The notes below the pieces were generated by a model, which saw nothing but the letters and a program-made list of their open reading frames with translations, had not been told where the DNA came from and did not search any database. DNA of 64,000 nt from Leadbetterella lacustris (GTDB taxonomy: Bacteria > Bacteroidota > Bacteroidia > Cytophagales > Spirosomataceae), in assembly GCA_965234335.1 (NCBI GenBank), contig OZ248456.1, positions 62,001 through 126,000 on the forward strand. The letters run 5' to 3'. Shown piece after piece: positions 34,010 to 43,868 of this stretch; within the stretch, counting starts at the first letter, position 1, and each line of letters begins with the position of its first letter. The position numbers and the translations under genes are program-made.

Positions 34010-37000
34010 ATGAGAAAAAAACTATTTTTCCTCAAAAGCTTTGTACTAACATTGGTCTCATTTTACGTCAATGCCCAAAGCATGAACGTAACAGGAACAG
34101 TGAAAGAGCAAAGTGGTGAGTTACTTTACGGTGTCAATGTAACCGTAAAAGGTACCACTATCGGATCTACATCGGATGACAAAGGAAAGTACGCTATTGC
34201 TGTGGCAAAAGGGCAAACTTTGACATTCAGCTACATCGGTTACAAATCTCAGGATGTTGTAGTCGGAACTTCAAATGTAATTAATATTAGCCTCGCTCAA
34301 GATGCGAATGCCCTTGGTGAAGTGGTGGTTACTGCACTCGGTGTGGCCCGTCAAACAAGGGCCTTACAGTATTCTGTAACTGAAGTTAATGGAGACAACT
34401 TTACTAAAGCTCGTGAAAATAACCTCGGAAATGCATTAGCAGGTAGAGTGGCTGGCGTAAATGTTACAGCACCTGCCACAGGTCCGGGCGGCTCGTCAAG
34501 AGTAATTATTAGAGGTAACAAAACGCTAGGCGGTGCTAATCAGCCACTATACGTTATTGACGGTGTACCAATTGATAACAGTCAAAATGGAACTGCAGGT
34601 TTATGGGGAGGATCAGACCAAGGAGACGGTCTTTCTAGTCTAAACCCAGATGACATTGAGTCAGTTACTGTCTTAAAAGGAGCAAATGCTGCCGCACTTT
34701 ATGGATCAAGAGGAGGAAATGGAGTAATTAACATTACAACCAAAAAAGGTACGAAAAGGAAGGGTATTGGTGTAGAATACGGCCTTAACTACGTAGCAGA
34801 AACTATCAATGACCAATCTGAACTTCAAAACAAATTTGGTCAAGGAGCTTATGTAAGTAATGTAGCTACAGCACCAGGAACTATCCAACAAGCTAGTGAC
34901 TGGGGTCTTGCGGCATGGGGACCAAAAATGGACGGTAGGTCTATTCCGAATGTTTTTGGTGGAACAAGCAAGTATGAGTATGCAGGCAATAATTTTGACC
35001 GTTTTTACAGAACTGGAAATGCATTAACCAATAGCGTATCTCTTGCTGGAGGAAATGGCGACCAAAACTTTCGTTTATCGTTTGCAGACCTTCGCTCTAA
35101 CAGCATAGTTCCTAATTCTAATTTTGACAGAACCAATATTGCGTTCTCAACAAATTCGAAGTTTGGTAAAAAACTCACGGTGAATGGTAATATCCTATAC
35201 TCTAAAGAAACAGCCAAAAATAGACCTAGAGTATCTGACTCTCCAGGAAACCCTGGGCAGGCGGTTTGGCGTCTCCCTCCCAATGTCAACATTGAGGATA
35301 CCAAAGGCGACCCGAACAAGCTAGGTGCTTTGCCAGCCGGTTTGGACCCAAGTGTATACACTGCAGGAAATCGAAGACCAGGCACTGAAATGCTTTCAAA
35401 TTATAGTGACTTCTGGGGTTCAAATGCATACTGGTCTGCTTATCAGTATAATAATACTACCAAAAGAGATAGAGTAACTGCCTCTGGACAGTTAAAATAT
35501 GATATTACCGATTTCTTATATGTAACAGGTAGATTGAGCTCAGATTTCTATTACATGAAATCAGAAGGTCTTACACCTCAAGGAACTGGTTTTCAACAAG
35601 GAGGTAGCATAGGAGAGAATTTCCAAAACCGTCAAGAAACGAATATGGATTTTATGTTGGGCTATGATGAAGAGTTTGGGAAGTTTTCGGTCAATGCTTT
35701 TGTTGGTGGAAACAAACAATATACTAAGTTTGAACAAATTGCTGCAAATGGAAATGGATTTTCTGTACCATTTTTCCATGGTCTAAATTCTGCCAATAAT
35801 AGAAATTTTGGTTATGGATTTAGTGAATCAGGAATAAATTCTATCTTTGGTTCAGCAGAAATTGGCTACAATAACTATTTGTATTTAACTGGAACAGTAC
35901 GTCAAGACAAATTCTCAATCTTGAATGGAAAAGATATTCTGTACCCGTCAGTGGGTGGTAGTTTTATATTTTCTGATGCTTTCGTGGAAGCCATGCCAAG
36001 TTGGTTAAGTTTTGGTAAAGTAAGAGCATCTTGGGCACAAGTAGGCTTAACTGGCCAATTAGGACCCTATCAAACCGTTCAACCTTACGGTTTAAATGGC
36101 AATCCACATTTGGGTAGAAACATGGCTGGTTTTGCTAACAGAGGAACAATTGCCAATCCTAACATTAACCCTGCTTTATCAACCGAATTGGAGTTTGGTG
36201 TAGATTTACGACTTTTTGGCGGAAAACTTGGACTTGATATGGGGTATTATGATCAAACAACTACTCAGGATATACTTAATGCAAGTATTTCTACAGCATC
36301 TGGTTTTGGTTCAACCACTGTCAATGTAGGTAAGTTAACCAATAAAGGCTTTGAGTTTTTACTAACTGCCAATGCTTTAAAAAGGAATGAATTCTCATGG
36401 GATATAAGTGTAAACTTTGCAACTAATCAAAACAGAGTGGTTAGTTTAATTGAAGGTTCTAATGAGCTTTCTTTTGAGGAGTCACGTACGCGTACTTCAT
36501 TGATAAAGCATATTGTGGGTCAACCTTTCGGAACTATTACCGGTATCAGTCAAAAAATGATTAATGGTAAGCCGGTATTTACTGCAACAGGATTGCCTGT
36601 AAGAGACGACCTATATGTGCCCATTGGACAATCAGTTGCACCATTTACTGGAGGAATTACGAATAATTTTAGCTACAAAGGCTTCAATCTGAATTTCCTA
36701 ATTGACACCAAACTTGGTGGAGAAATTCATTCAGGAACAAATCAAAGGCTAGATAACTGGGGATTCTCTGAAAGAACGCTACAAGGCAGAGAAGGCGAAG
36801 CTCCTCTTACAGTAAGTGGAGTAAATGAAAAAGGAGAGGCACTTAATTTGACTCTTACACCAGCTCAGGCACAAGCCTATTGGGCTAACTTAGGAGACAG
36901 AGACGCTTCTCAATATATCTACAGTGGAGATTTTGTTAAATTAAGACAGTTAACATTTGGCTATAGCCTTCCGAGAACGCTTGTTTCAAAAACACCATTC

Positions 37001-37171
37001 CAAGCTATTTCTGCTTCGTTTGTAGGAAGAAACCTTGCGGTTTTATTCAAAAATATTCCTAATGTGGACCCTGAATCAACCTATTCTTTCAATGGAGGTG
37101 CTCAAGGTTTAGAATATTTTGCTTTACCAGCCACAAGAACCTTTGGATTTAGCTTAAACTTTACCTACTAA
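34010..37171 (+). CDS. SusC/RagA-type TonB-linked outer membrane transporter
   Basis: 1053 residues. Signal peptide (to about residue 23, VNAQ), carboxypeptidase-regulatory-like domain (about 25-105: GTVKEQSGELLYGVNVTVKG in parts, SYIGYKSQDV), the ALGEVVVTALG TonB-box region, plug (about 115-235: RVAGVNVTAPATGPGGSSRVIIRG in parts, PDDIESVTVLKGANAAALYG in parts), then a 22-strand-type barrel ending SFSLNFTY-like (GFSLNFTY). It imports glycan fragments with its SusD partner 13 bp downstream. From context the load is manno-oligosaccharide, which the sequence alone does not prove. Confidence 0.95.
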   Translation: MRKKLFFLKSFVLTLVSFYVNAQSMNVTGTVKEQSGELLYGVNVTVKGTTIGSTSDDKGKYAIAVAKGQTLTFSYIGYKSQDVVVGTSNVINISLAQDANALGEVVVTALGVARQTRALQYSVTEVNGDNFTKARENNLGNALAGRVAGVNVTAPATGPGGSSRVIIRGNKTLGGANQPLYVIDGVPIDNSQNGTAGLWGGSDQGDGLSSLNPDDIESVTVLKGANAAALYGSRGGNGVINITTKKGTKRKGIGVEYGLNYVAETINDQSELQNKFGQGAYVSNVATAPGTIQQASDWGLAAWGPKMDGRSIPNVFGGTSKYEYAGNNFDRFYRTGNALTNSVSLAGGNGDQNFRLSFADLRSNSIVPNSNFDRTNIAFSTNSKFGKKLTVNGNILYSKETAKNRPRVSDSPGNPGQAVWRLPPNVNIEDTKGDPNKLGALPAGLDPSVYTAGNRRPGTEMLSNYSDFWGSNAYWSAYQYNNTTKRDRVTASGQLKYDITDFLYVTGRLSSDFYYMKSEGLTPQGTGFQQGGSIGENFQNRQETNMDFMLGYDEEFGKFSVNAFVGGNKQYTKFEQIAANGNGFSVPFFHGLNSANNRNFGYGFSESGINSIFGSAEIGYNNYLYLTGTVRQDKFSILNGKDILYPSVGGSFIFSDAFVEAMPSWLSFGKVRASWAQVGLTGQLGPYQTVQPYGLNGNPHLGRNMAGFANRGTIANPNINPALSTELEFGVDLRLFGGKLGLDMGYYDQTTTQDILNASISTASGFGSTTVNVGKLTNKGFEFLLTANALKRNEFSWDISVNFATNQNRVVSLIEGSNELSFEESRTRTSLIKHIVGQPFGTITGISQKMINGKPVFTATGLPVRDDLYVPIGQSVAPFTGGITNNFSYKGFNLNFLIDTKLGGEIHSGTNQRLDNWGFSERTLQGREGEAPLTVSGVNEKGEALNLTLTPAQAQAYWANLGDRDASQYIYSGDFVKLRQLTFGYSLPRTLVSKTPFQAISASFVGRNLAVLFKNIPNVDPESTYSFNGGAQGLEYFALPATRTFGFSLNFTY

Positions 37172-37184
37172 AAATTAAATTTGT

Positions 37185-38726
37185 ATGAAAAAAATAATAA
37201 GTCTAGGCTTTTTAATGGCACTTTTCACAACAAGTTGTGATCAAGAAAAATTAGAAAAACTTAATATTAACCCTCAGGCGTTAAATCAAATAGATATGAA
37301 TTTTCTATTAACGTCTGCACAGTTAGGTACGGCCTCTGGAGGAAACAGAGGAGATAACCGTTACATAGATTGGAGAACAAACATTGGTATGTTTGGCCAT
37401 GCTATTCAACAAATAGCGAATGTTGGAGGAGGAATTGCTCCTGGAGATAAATATATTGAAAATCCGGAAGCAGATGCTGCTCCATGGGATTTTTTGTATA
37501 ATGGTGTATTACAAGAGCTTCAAGAAATTATAGTTCAAACTGGTCCTAAAGGATTTCAAGCTACGGGTCGTGAAAACACTCGTCAAGTGGCCAGGATTTT
37601 AAGAGCCTATAATTTTATGCGATTGACAGACTACTATGGAAATATTCCTTACAGTGAAGCATTAAAAGGCACCACTGACGGAATATTTTTCCCTAAGTAC
37701 GATTCTCAAGAGACCATTTATAAAGACTTGCTTAAAGAGGTTTCTGAAGCCACAAAGGCTTTAAATGCCTCTGCTGCAGGTGATGGTTTAGCTAATGCAG
37801 ATTTGTTTTATGGCGGTGACATTGCCAAATGGAAAAAATTTGGAAACTCATTGTTGCTAAGAATGGGAATGAGAGTTTCGAAAGTGAGTCCAACACTCGC
37901 CAATCAATATGTTTCTGAGGCAGTGGCAGGTGGAGTAATGACCGCCATTTCAGACAGAGCTATGATAAAAACTGCTTTAGGACCAAGCGAATGGACAAAT
38001 CAGAATGGTATTTCAAGAGCCTTTGCAAACGGAGATGGTGGACAACCTTCGCCACTAAGTGCAACATTGGTAAATTGGTTAATTGCTAAAAAAGACCCAA
38101 GATTAATGATTTTTAGTGGTGGTGTTGGTGGTAAAGAAATGGATCCAACTAAACAAAAAGGATTGCCTAATGGATTGGATGCAGGTACGTTAACCAATTT
38201 CCTTGGAAAAGCAGGAGCCAATCCAATGGTAGAGTTTTCTATCATAAACCCTAAAATGTTAGATGACGACGATGATTATGTTTTCATGAATTTTTCTGAA
38301 GTTGAGCTTTTGCTTGCAGAGGCAGCAGAAAAAAAGATTGGAGGAGTATCTGATGCGGCAGGTCACTATGCCAAAGGTGTAAAAGCAGCACTACAACAAT
38401 GGGATCACTATGATGCTTCATTAAAAGTATCTGATGCTGAAGCAGATGCATATCTTGCTGAAAATCCTTATGCAGGAATCAAATCTATTGGAGAGCAATT
38501 ATGGGCAAGTAAATTCTTGAACTGGTGGGATGCTTGGTCAGATTGGAGAAGACTTGGATTCCCTGAGCTAGTACCGGTGAATTATACCGGAAATGTTACA
38601 GCAGGTACAATTCCAAGAAAATTACGAATTCCAAATGGAGAATTATCGAACAACGGTGCAAATTTTAAGGCAGGGGCAACTCTACCGAATGAATATACCA
38701 CACGTATGTGGTGGGATGTAAAATAA
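37185..38726 (+). CDS. SusD/RagB-type surface glycan-binding lipoprotein
   Basis: 513 residues. Lipoprotein signal with lipobox ending FTTSC (Cys18). The body has the SusD features: INPQALNQIDMNFLLTSAQ early, the TPR-like helices around VARILRAYNFMRLTDYYGNIPYSEAL in parts (about 130-155), FSEVELLLAEAAEK (about 367-380) and the C-terminal FLNWWDAWSDWRRLGFPEL region. It forms the lid on the SusC barrel immediately upstream. The cognate glycan is inferred to be beta-mannan from neighbours. Confidence 0.95.
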   Translation: MKKIISLGFLMALFTTSCDQEKLEKLNINPQALNQIDMNFLLTSAQLGTASGGNRGDNRYIDWRTNIGMFGHAIQQIANVGGGIAPGDKYIENPEADAAPWDFLYNGVLQELQEIIVQTGPKGFQATGRENTRQVARILRAYNFMRLTDYYGNIPYSEALKGTTDGIFFPKYDSQETIYKDLLKEVSEATKALNASAAGDGLANADLFYGGDIAKWKKFGNSLLLRMGMRVSKVSPTLANQYVSEAVAGGVMTAISDRAMIKTALGPSEWTNQNGISRAFANGDGGQPSPLSATLVNWLIAKKDPRLMIFSGGVGGKEMDPTKQKGLPNGLDAGTLTNFLGKAGANPMVEFSIINPKMLDDDDDYVFMNFSEVELLLAEAAEKKIGGVSDAAGHYAKGVKAALQQWDHYDASLKVSDAEADAYLAENPYAGIKSIGEQLWASKFLNWWDAWSDWRRLGFPELVPVNYTGNVTAGTIPRKLRIPNGELSNNGANFKAGATLPNEYTTRMWWDVK

Positions 38727-38746
38727 TTGCATTGGTTTTTCATTTG

Positions 38747-38778
38747 AAAAGGGGCTATTTACATAGCCCCTTTTTTTT
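38747..38778 (+). terminator. Terminator after susD
   Basis: GGGGCTAT / ATAGCCCC (38751-38758 with 38763-38770), TTAC loop, preceded by A4 and followed by eight T. Confidence 0.93.
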
Positions 38779-39006
38779 ATCTTGTTGTTTATGTGAGGTT
38801 AACGCAAAAGAACTCTGTAATAAATCGACTGTTCAAAAATAACCATGATGTCCAATGCATTAAAATCATCAAGAAATCTTTTAACCCATTTCAAGAAGAA
38901 AATAACTTTAGGCGTTCAAAAAAACATAAATTAGATTTATTGAAATTTCTAAAATCACTCTAGCTTCTTTTATTTGTGATTTATCTCTATAATAGAATAC
39001 CCGTAT

Positions 39007-42000
39007 TTATTTGGATGGCTTAAAAATCAGAGCTGTGTCATTGTTTCTGGCAATCACTAATTTTCCATTAATTAAAGCGGCATCTCTAACCTCGCCTTTT
39101 ACTTTAATTCCAGAAATTTCATTTGAAACTACATTAAAATTTTTATTGCCAAGCCCTTTCAATAATAGTCCTTTGTTGGCATCTAATCTACCCACTTGTG
39201 GTTTTAAACTATAAAAATTCCCTCCCAACCAAATGTCTTTTTTGCCATCCTTGTCAAAATCGGCAATTGAAATTCCAAATATCGGCGAAAATTGAGCTTG
39301 TACTGGCAAAGCAGAAAACGTCAATTTCCCATTTTCATTCCACAATATGCCCGTCTCAAGAATGTTGCTGCTATAATTTAAAGCTCCCTCTTTTTGTTTT
39401 AAATCAAACAAACTTTCATAATCTAAAGCCACAAATTCCTTATAACTATTATTATTCTTTTTTAAGATGGGCAGTTGATCGGTGAGTTCTCTTTTAGAAG
39501 CAAAAGGAAACTGTTTTTTATCCAAGGGAGCTTTCCAGTTCAATATGGGTTCACTTTTGCCATTGCCATCAAAATCTTTCACAAAAAGGCTTAGTGGTGT
39601 AGAAGCGTTGGCCTGAAATTTACTGTTGGTACCCCAATTGCCCACCACAAAATCCATATCTCCATCACCATCTAGATCTTCAGCTTCTATTCTAGTCCAC
39701 CAACCATTAGACTGTACTATGGTTTCGGGGGCAGCCAATTGCCCATTTTCATTCTTAAAAATTGTAATACTCATCCACTCACCTACCACAATCAGGTCCT
39801 TGTCTCCATCCTTATCGTAGTCGCTCCATGTGGCGTCTGTCACCATTCCAATGTTACCCAATTCCGCACTTGAAATATCCGCCCAGGTCCCTCTGTCGTT
39901 TCTAAACAAATAACTCCTCGGCGATAATCCATAATTACCCGGGACAGCTCTTGCACCCAAGAAAAAATCAGAATCTCCATCTCCATCTATATCCGAAACT
40001 TCGATGGTTGAAAAATTCCCAATTGCTGGCGGGATGGCATTGGGGTTTACATTAAAATTGCCTTTTCCATCGTTTTCGTATAGCCTAACAATAAAATTAA
40101 TCTTTTCAACATTTACTTGATTTCCACCAGAGCCAATCAACAAATCCATATCGCCGTCCATGTCATAATCTAAAAATGCTCCGCAAGTACTTTCAAAGGC
40201 TTTATCATTTAAAAAAACAGCGTTGTTGCCTTCCGAAAAAGTTGAATTTTGATGCTGAAGAAATAATCTATCTGGACTATTCGCCGCTCCCAAAAGCATA
40301 AAATCATTTAAACCATCGCCATTACAATCACCCACAACCAACCGCGGGCTTTCGGTAGATAACATTCTATGCATTAATAGTTCTACATCGAAGTCACTGT
40401 AAGCATTTTCTACGTGTCGAGCTGAAATCGGCAAGTCGGTATTGTTTGAATTTTCATACCAGCCCTTTTTTTCAAAGGTATTTGGGGCAGAAGGTTTTAC
40501 GGCATTCTTATATTTTAAAACCAAGGTTTGATTGGCTTTTACTTTTTTTATAACCTGCATTTTTCCATCGGGCCATACCACCTCTAAGTTATCAACTTCG
40601 TTGGTTTCCCCCAAACCAAAAACTAAATTAGGCTCTATGCTACTTTGAAAGCCCCTATTCGTAAAGTTTTCTTTTAATTGCAAATCTCCTTTGGTTATCA
40701 ATTTTACCTTGGCTCCAATACCAAAAGCGTTTTTATTGTCGCCCGCAAATTTGATTTTCAAAAAATTGTTGGTAGAATTGTTTCTATAAACAGAGCATTT
40801 TTGATTTACATTATTTAACAGCAAATCTAGGTCTCCATCTCCATCTAAGTCTGCATAAACTGAGCCATTGGAAAAAGTTTTTTCCCCTAAGCCAATTTCA
40901 GTAACCGCATTATTGAATTTGTAATCTCCCTTATTAACAAAAGCCCAATTTTGTAAAGGAGATCCTGGCAATTTTTCAGCGTATTTTGTAAAGTCAAAAT
41001 TTGGGTTTGATGATTTAGAGCTGAGACCTTCATTTTCAGAAAAATCTCTAAAATCGCCATCCATAATATCCTTGTAAATACCGTTTGAAACAAAAATGTC
41101 ATTGGTACCATTGTTTTCAAAATCAAAAATTAATGCCCCCCAGCTCCAATCCGTGGCCGCCACTCCAGCAAGATTTCCGATTTCTTGAAAATACCCTTTC
41201 CCATTGTTTAATTGAAGGCAATTTTGAATAAACTGATAATGATAATTGGCCCTATACTTAAAATCTTCTAAATGATATGGATCAAAAACAATGGTTCGTT
41301 TAATTCTATCATTGTCTGCAGGAAGCATATCTGTTGTAAAAATATCCAGAAATCCATCGCCATTGATATCGGCTATATCCGCACCCATACTCGAAACCGA
41401 AGTATAATCGAGTCGATTAATAAGGTCTTCTTGAAACTTACCATTGCCTTGATTTAGATACAAATAATCTCTTTCAAAAAAATCATTTGATATATACAAA
41501 TCCGGAAGATTATCGCCATTTACGTCTCCTGTGGACACACCCAAACCAAAACCAATGGCACTAGAATAAATTCCAGCCTCTGCCGTTACATCCGTAAAAA
41601 CTGGATGGCCTTTCTCACCAATATCATTCCTCATTAATTTGTCACCTCCCAAAGCATCAGGGATTTCTCTCATACTTTGATAGAGTTCTATTTTTGATGG
41701 ATTTTTGAAACTATTGTTCAAAATATAGCAATCTAAATCACCATCGTTATCATAGTCAAAAAAAGCTGCATGAGTACTAAATCCCTGATTATTAAGATTA
41801 TACTCTCTCGATTTTTCAGTAAAAGTTAAATCTCCATTGTTGATAAAAAGCTCATTTTCTTTGTTATCGCCTTTTATATCTCCTGAATTACAGACATATA
41901 TATCTAAAAAACCATCTGCATTTATATCAACCAAGCTCACGCCTGTGCTCCAAGCTTTCGTTCCTCCTACTGCAGCTTTTTCGGTAATATCCTCAAACTC

Positions 42001-42282
42001 AAAATTGCCTTTATTGAGATATAATTTATTTTTATTTTGATTTGAAGTAAAATAGACGTCGGGCAAACCGTCGTTATTAATATCTCCTACTCCAACACCT
42101 CCACCATTATAAAAATTTCGGTAGGTGAAAATATTGAAATCCTTCGTTTCTTTAACCGTATTCTCAAAGTCTAATCCAGTATTTTGAACCTGCTCAAATA
42201 CCTGACTAACAGCACTTTCATCCTTTTTGCAAGAATTTAATAAAAGAAAAATAAAACTCAAAAATAGGAATAAGAAACGCAT
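39007..42282 (-). CDS. CRTAC1/VCBS-repeat lipoprotein with ASPIC/UnbV domain (first copy)
   Basis: 1091 residues. Lipobox ending LLNSC (about residue 18). It contains about 14 calcium-loop motifs of the DxDGDxxxD type (for example DINNDGLPD, DYDNDGDLD, DLDGDGDLD, DYDKDGDKD, DFDKDGKKD), expected to build FG-GAP/VCBS propeller blades, and an ASPIC/UnbV segment (VDNLEVVWPDGKMQVIKKV in parts, about residue 570). Probably a Ca2+-loaded surface or periplasmic protein; no enzyme motif. A paralogue of nearly the same length and repeat order lies at 47656-50862. Function unknown; the mannan-locus position suggests glycan binding. Confidence 0.88.
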   Translation of the reverse strand: MRFLFLFLSFIFLLLNSCKKDESAVSQVFEQVQNTGLDFENTVKETKDFNIFTYRNFYNGGGVGVGDINNDGLPDVYFTSNQNKNKLYLNKGNFEFEDITEKAAVGGTKAWSTGVSLVDINADGFLDIYVCNSGDIKGDNKENELFINNGDLTFTEKSREYNLNNQGFSTHAAFFDYDNDGDLDCYILNNSFKNPSKIELYQSMREIPDALGGDKLMRNDIGEKGHPVFTDVTAEAGIYSSAIGFGLGVSTGDVNGDNLPDLYISNDFFERDYLYLNQGNGKFQEDLINRLDYTSVSSMGADIADINGDGFLDIFTTDMLPADNDRIKRTIVFDPYHLEDFKYRANYHYQFIQNCLQLNNGKGYFQEIGNLAGVAATDWSWGALIFDFENNGTNDIFVSNGIYKDIMDGDFRDFSENEGLSSKSSNPNFDFTKYAEKLPGSPLQNWAFVNKGDYKFNNAVTEIGLGEKTFSNGSVYADLDGDGDLDLLLNNVNQKCSVYRNNSTNNFLKIKFAGDNKNAFGIGAKVKLITKGDLQLKENFTNRGFQSSIEPNLVFGLGETNEVDNLEVVWPDGKMQVIKKVKANQTLVLKYKNAVKPSAPNTFEKKGWYENSNNTDLPISARHVENAYSDFDVELLMHRMLSTESPRLVVGDCNGDGLNDFMLLGAANSPDRLFLQHQNSTFSEGNNAVFLNDKAFESTCGAFLDYDMDGDMDLLIGSGGNQVNVEKINFIVRLYENDGKGNFNVNPNAIPPAIGNFSTIEVSDIDGDGDSDFFLGARAVPGNYGLSPRSYLFRNDRGTWADISSAELGNIGMVTDATWSDYDKDGDKDLIVVGEWMSITIFKNENGQLAAPETIVQSNGWWTRIEAEDLDGDGDMDFVVGNWGTNSKFQANASTPLSLFVKDFDGNGKSEPILNWKAPLDKKQFPFASKRELTDQLPILKKNNNSYKEFVALDYESLFDLKQKEGALNYSSNILETGILWNENGKLTFSALPVQAQFSPIFGISIADFDKDGKKDIWLGGNFYSLKPQVGRLDANKGLLLKGLGNKNFNVVSNEISGIKVKGEVRDAALINGKLVIARNNDTALIFKPSK

Positions 42283-42317
42283 GAATCTTTGGGGTTAAAT
42301 TTCAAATTAATATACTT

Positions 42318-42325
42318 CAAAAATA
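42318..42325 (-). promoter_or_regulatory. -7 box before the first CRTAC1-like gene
   Basis: TATTTTTG on the minus strand, 35 bp before the ATG at 42282. The paralogue at 47656 has the identical box at a similar distance. Confidence 0.5.
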
Positions 42326-42398
42326 GTCGAAAATAAACAAATTATTACGTTTAGAATCCTTAAATTTACTCTTTAAATCAAGATAAAAATTTCAAAAA

Positions 42399-43862
42399 TT
42401 GCCTAAATTTTCACTTTTCTTATTCTTCTTCATTATACAAACAACTCATGGCTTTGGCCAAGAATCTTGGACTGTAGCCTTGCCAAATATTGGCACTTTT
42501 TCATCTCCAAGATGTACCGACCTCAACAATGACGGCACAAAAGACATTATTTTAGGAGGTGGCAGACTCGAGTTTCAGAAATGCGACACGGCCATGTTTG
42601 CTTTAGACGGTAAAAATGGAAAAATACTGTGGAATATAGGTGCAAGAGACCAGGTTTTTGGGTCTGCTGGTTTGCTAGATATCACAAATGACGGCATAGA
42701 AGATGCCTTTATAAATGGCAGATCTTCCGAACTAAAAGCAATAGATGGTGCCAATGGCAAGGAAGTTTGGTCATTCGACACTACTTTTTACTCGGCTGAC
42801 GAAACAAAAAAATGGTTTAACTTTTATAATCCTCAGTTTATTCATGATGTCGACCAAGACGGATTCAAGGACATTTTGATAGCCAATGGCGGCGATATTT
42901 GGGTGCTGCCACATAATCCAAATCGTGCAGAAGGGAAAATCGTAATTATTTCCTCAAAAACGGGAAAACTGTTGGCCGAAGCTGTTATGCCTGACGGTTG
43001 CGAAATTTATATGTCCATTTCCATAAATTTCAACAAAAAAGAACCACTAAAGTCTAAAATAATATTCGGAACAGGCGGCGAGACCATTAGGGGCAACTTG
43101 TTTGTAGGTACTATAGAAATGGTTTTGAAAAATAAATTATCAGAGGCAAGCATTCTAGACATCAGTCTTTATAAGGGATTTATAAGCCCTTCTGTATGGG
43201 TTGACATCAATCAGGATAACGAAAAAGACATAGTTGTTTCATCAGTAGATGGTAGAATTTTAGCATTTGATGGACTCACTTTCCGAAAAATATGGCAAAC
43301 TAAATTGGACGATACCGAAGCCTATAGCTCACTGGCAGTAGGAAAGTTTAATGCTGATGAAATACCCGATTTTTTTGTTAGTTTCGCTCAAGGAGTTTGG
43401 CCCGATTTGAGCTGGACAAAACAAGCCATGATAAATGGCCAATCAGGCAAAATAGAGTATCTTGACTCATTGGGTTATTACCAAACCTCAAGTCCAGTAG
43501 TAGTAGACATTACCGGAGATGGCATAGACGAAGTACTTTTAAGCGTTGACTATCAAATCATTAATGACAAAAACACCAAAGAGTTTTATACTACCTTGTA
43601 CGCCATTGATTTTACTCACAATGAAGCTGTGCCCATTGTGGACGGACTACCAGGCCATAATGTTTCATCAACCCCGTGGATTGGAGACATGGACAACGAT
43701 GGCATGCTGGATATTGTTTACTGCCACGGCATAAATGCAATAAAAACTTATACTTTTGACGGCCTCCGGGTCAACAGATTGAAAACTACCATACCGATAA
43801 CAAGCAAAATAAAGTGGGGAAGTTATATGGGTAGCAATTATGACGGAGTATTTGAAAAATAA
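42399..43862 (+). CDS. Secreted FG-GAP/PQQ-like repeat protein
   Basis: 487 residues with a TTG start; no ATG is available before the signal peptide (hydrophobic to about residue 19, HGFGQ). Two kinds of repeat alternate: Ca2+ loops (DLNNDGTKD, DITNDGIED, DVDQDGFKD, DMDNDGMLD) and PQQ-like W-containing blades (LDGKNGKILWNIG, DGANGKEVWSF, FDGLTFRKIWQTK), so an eight-bladed propeller is likely. No enzyme motif. It is a paralogue of the next, convergent gene; the stop codons are 6 bp apart. Role unknown, perhaps polysaccharide binding. Confidence 0.82.
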   Translation: MPKFSLFLFFFIIQTTHGFGQESWTVALPNIGTFSSPRCTDLNNDGTKDIILGGGRLEFQKCDTAMFALDGKNGKILWNIGARDQVFGSAGLLDITNDGIEDAFINGRSSELKAIDGANGKEVWSFDTTFYSADETKKWFNFYNPQFIHDVDQDGFKDILIANGGDIWVLPHNPNRAEGKIVIISSKTGKLLAEAVMPDGCEIYMSISINFNKKEPLKSKIIFGTGGETIRGNLFVGTIEMVLKNKLSEASILDISLYKGFISPSVWVDINQDNEKDIVVSSVDGRILAFDGLTFRKIWQTKLDDTEAYSSLAVGKFNADEIPDFFVSFAQGVWPDLSWTKQAMINGQSGKIEYLDSLGYYQTSSPVVVDITGDGIDEVLLSVDYQIINDKNTKEFYTTLYAIDFTHNEAVPIVDGLPGHNVSSTPWIGDMDNDGMLDIVYCHGINAIKTYTFDGLRVNRLKTTIPITSKIKWGSYMGSNYDGVFEK

Positions 43863-43868
43863 AATATT

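Noticed and set aside
39007..42282. Regularly spaced short DNA repeats that could be mistaken for a CRISPR or satellite array
   Set aside because: They encode DxDGDxD calcium loops inside one continuous reading frame with uneven spacing; nucleotide identity between units is low.
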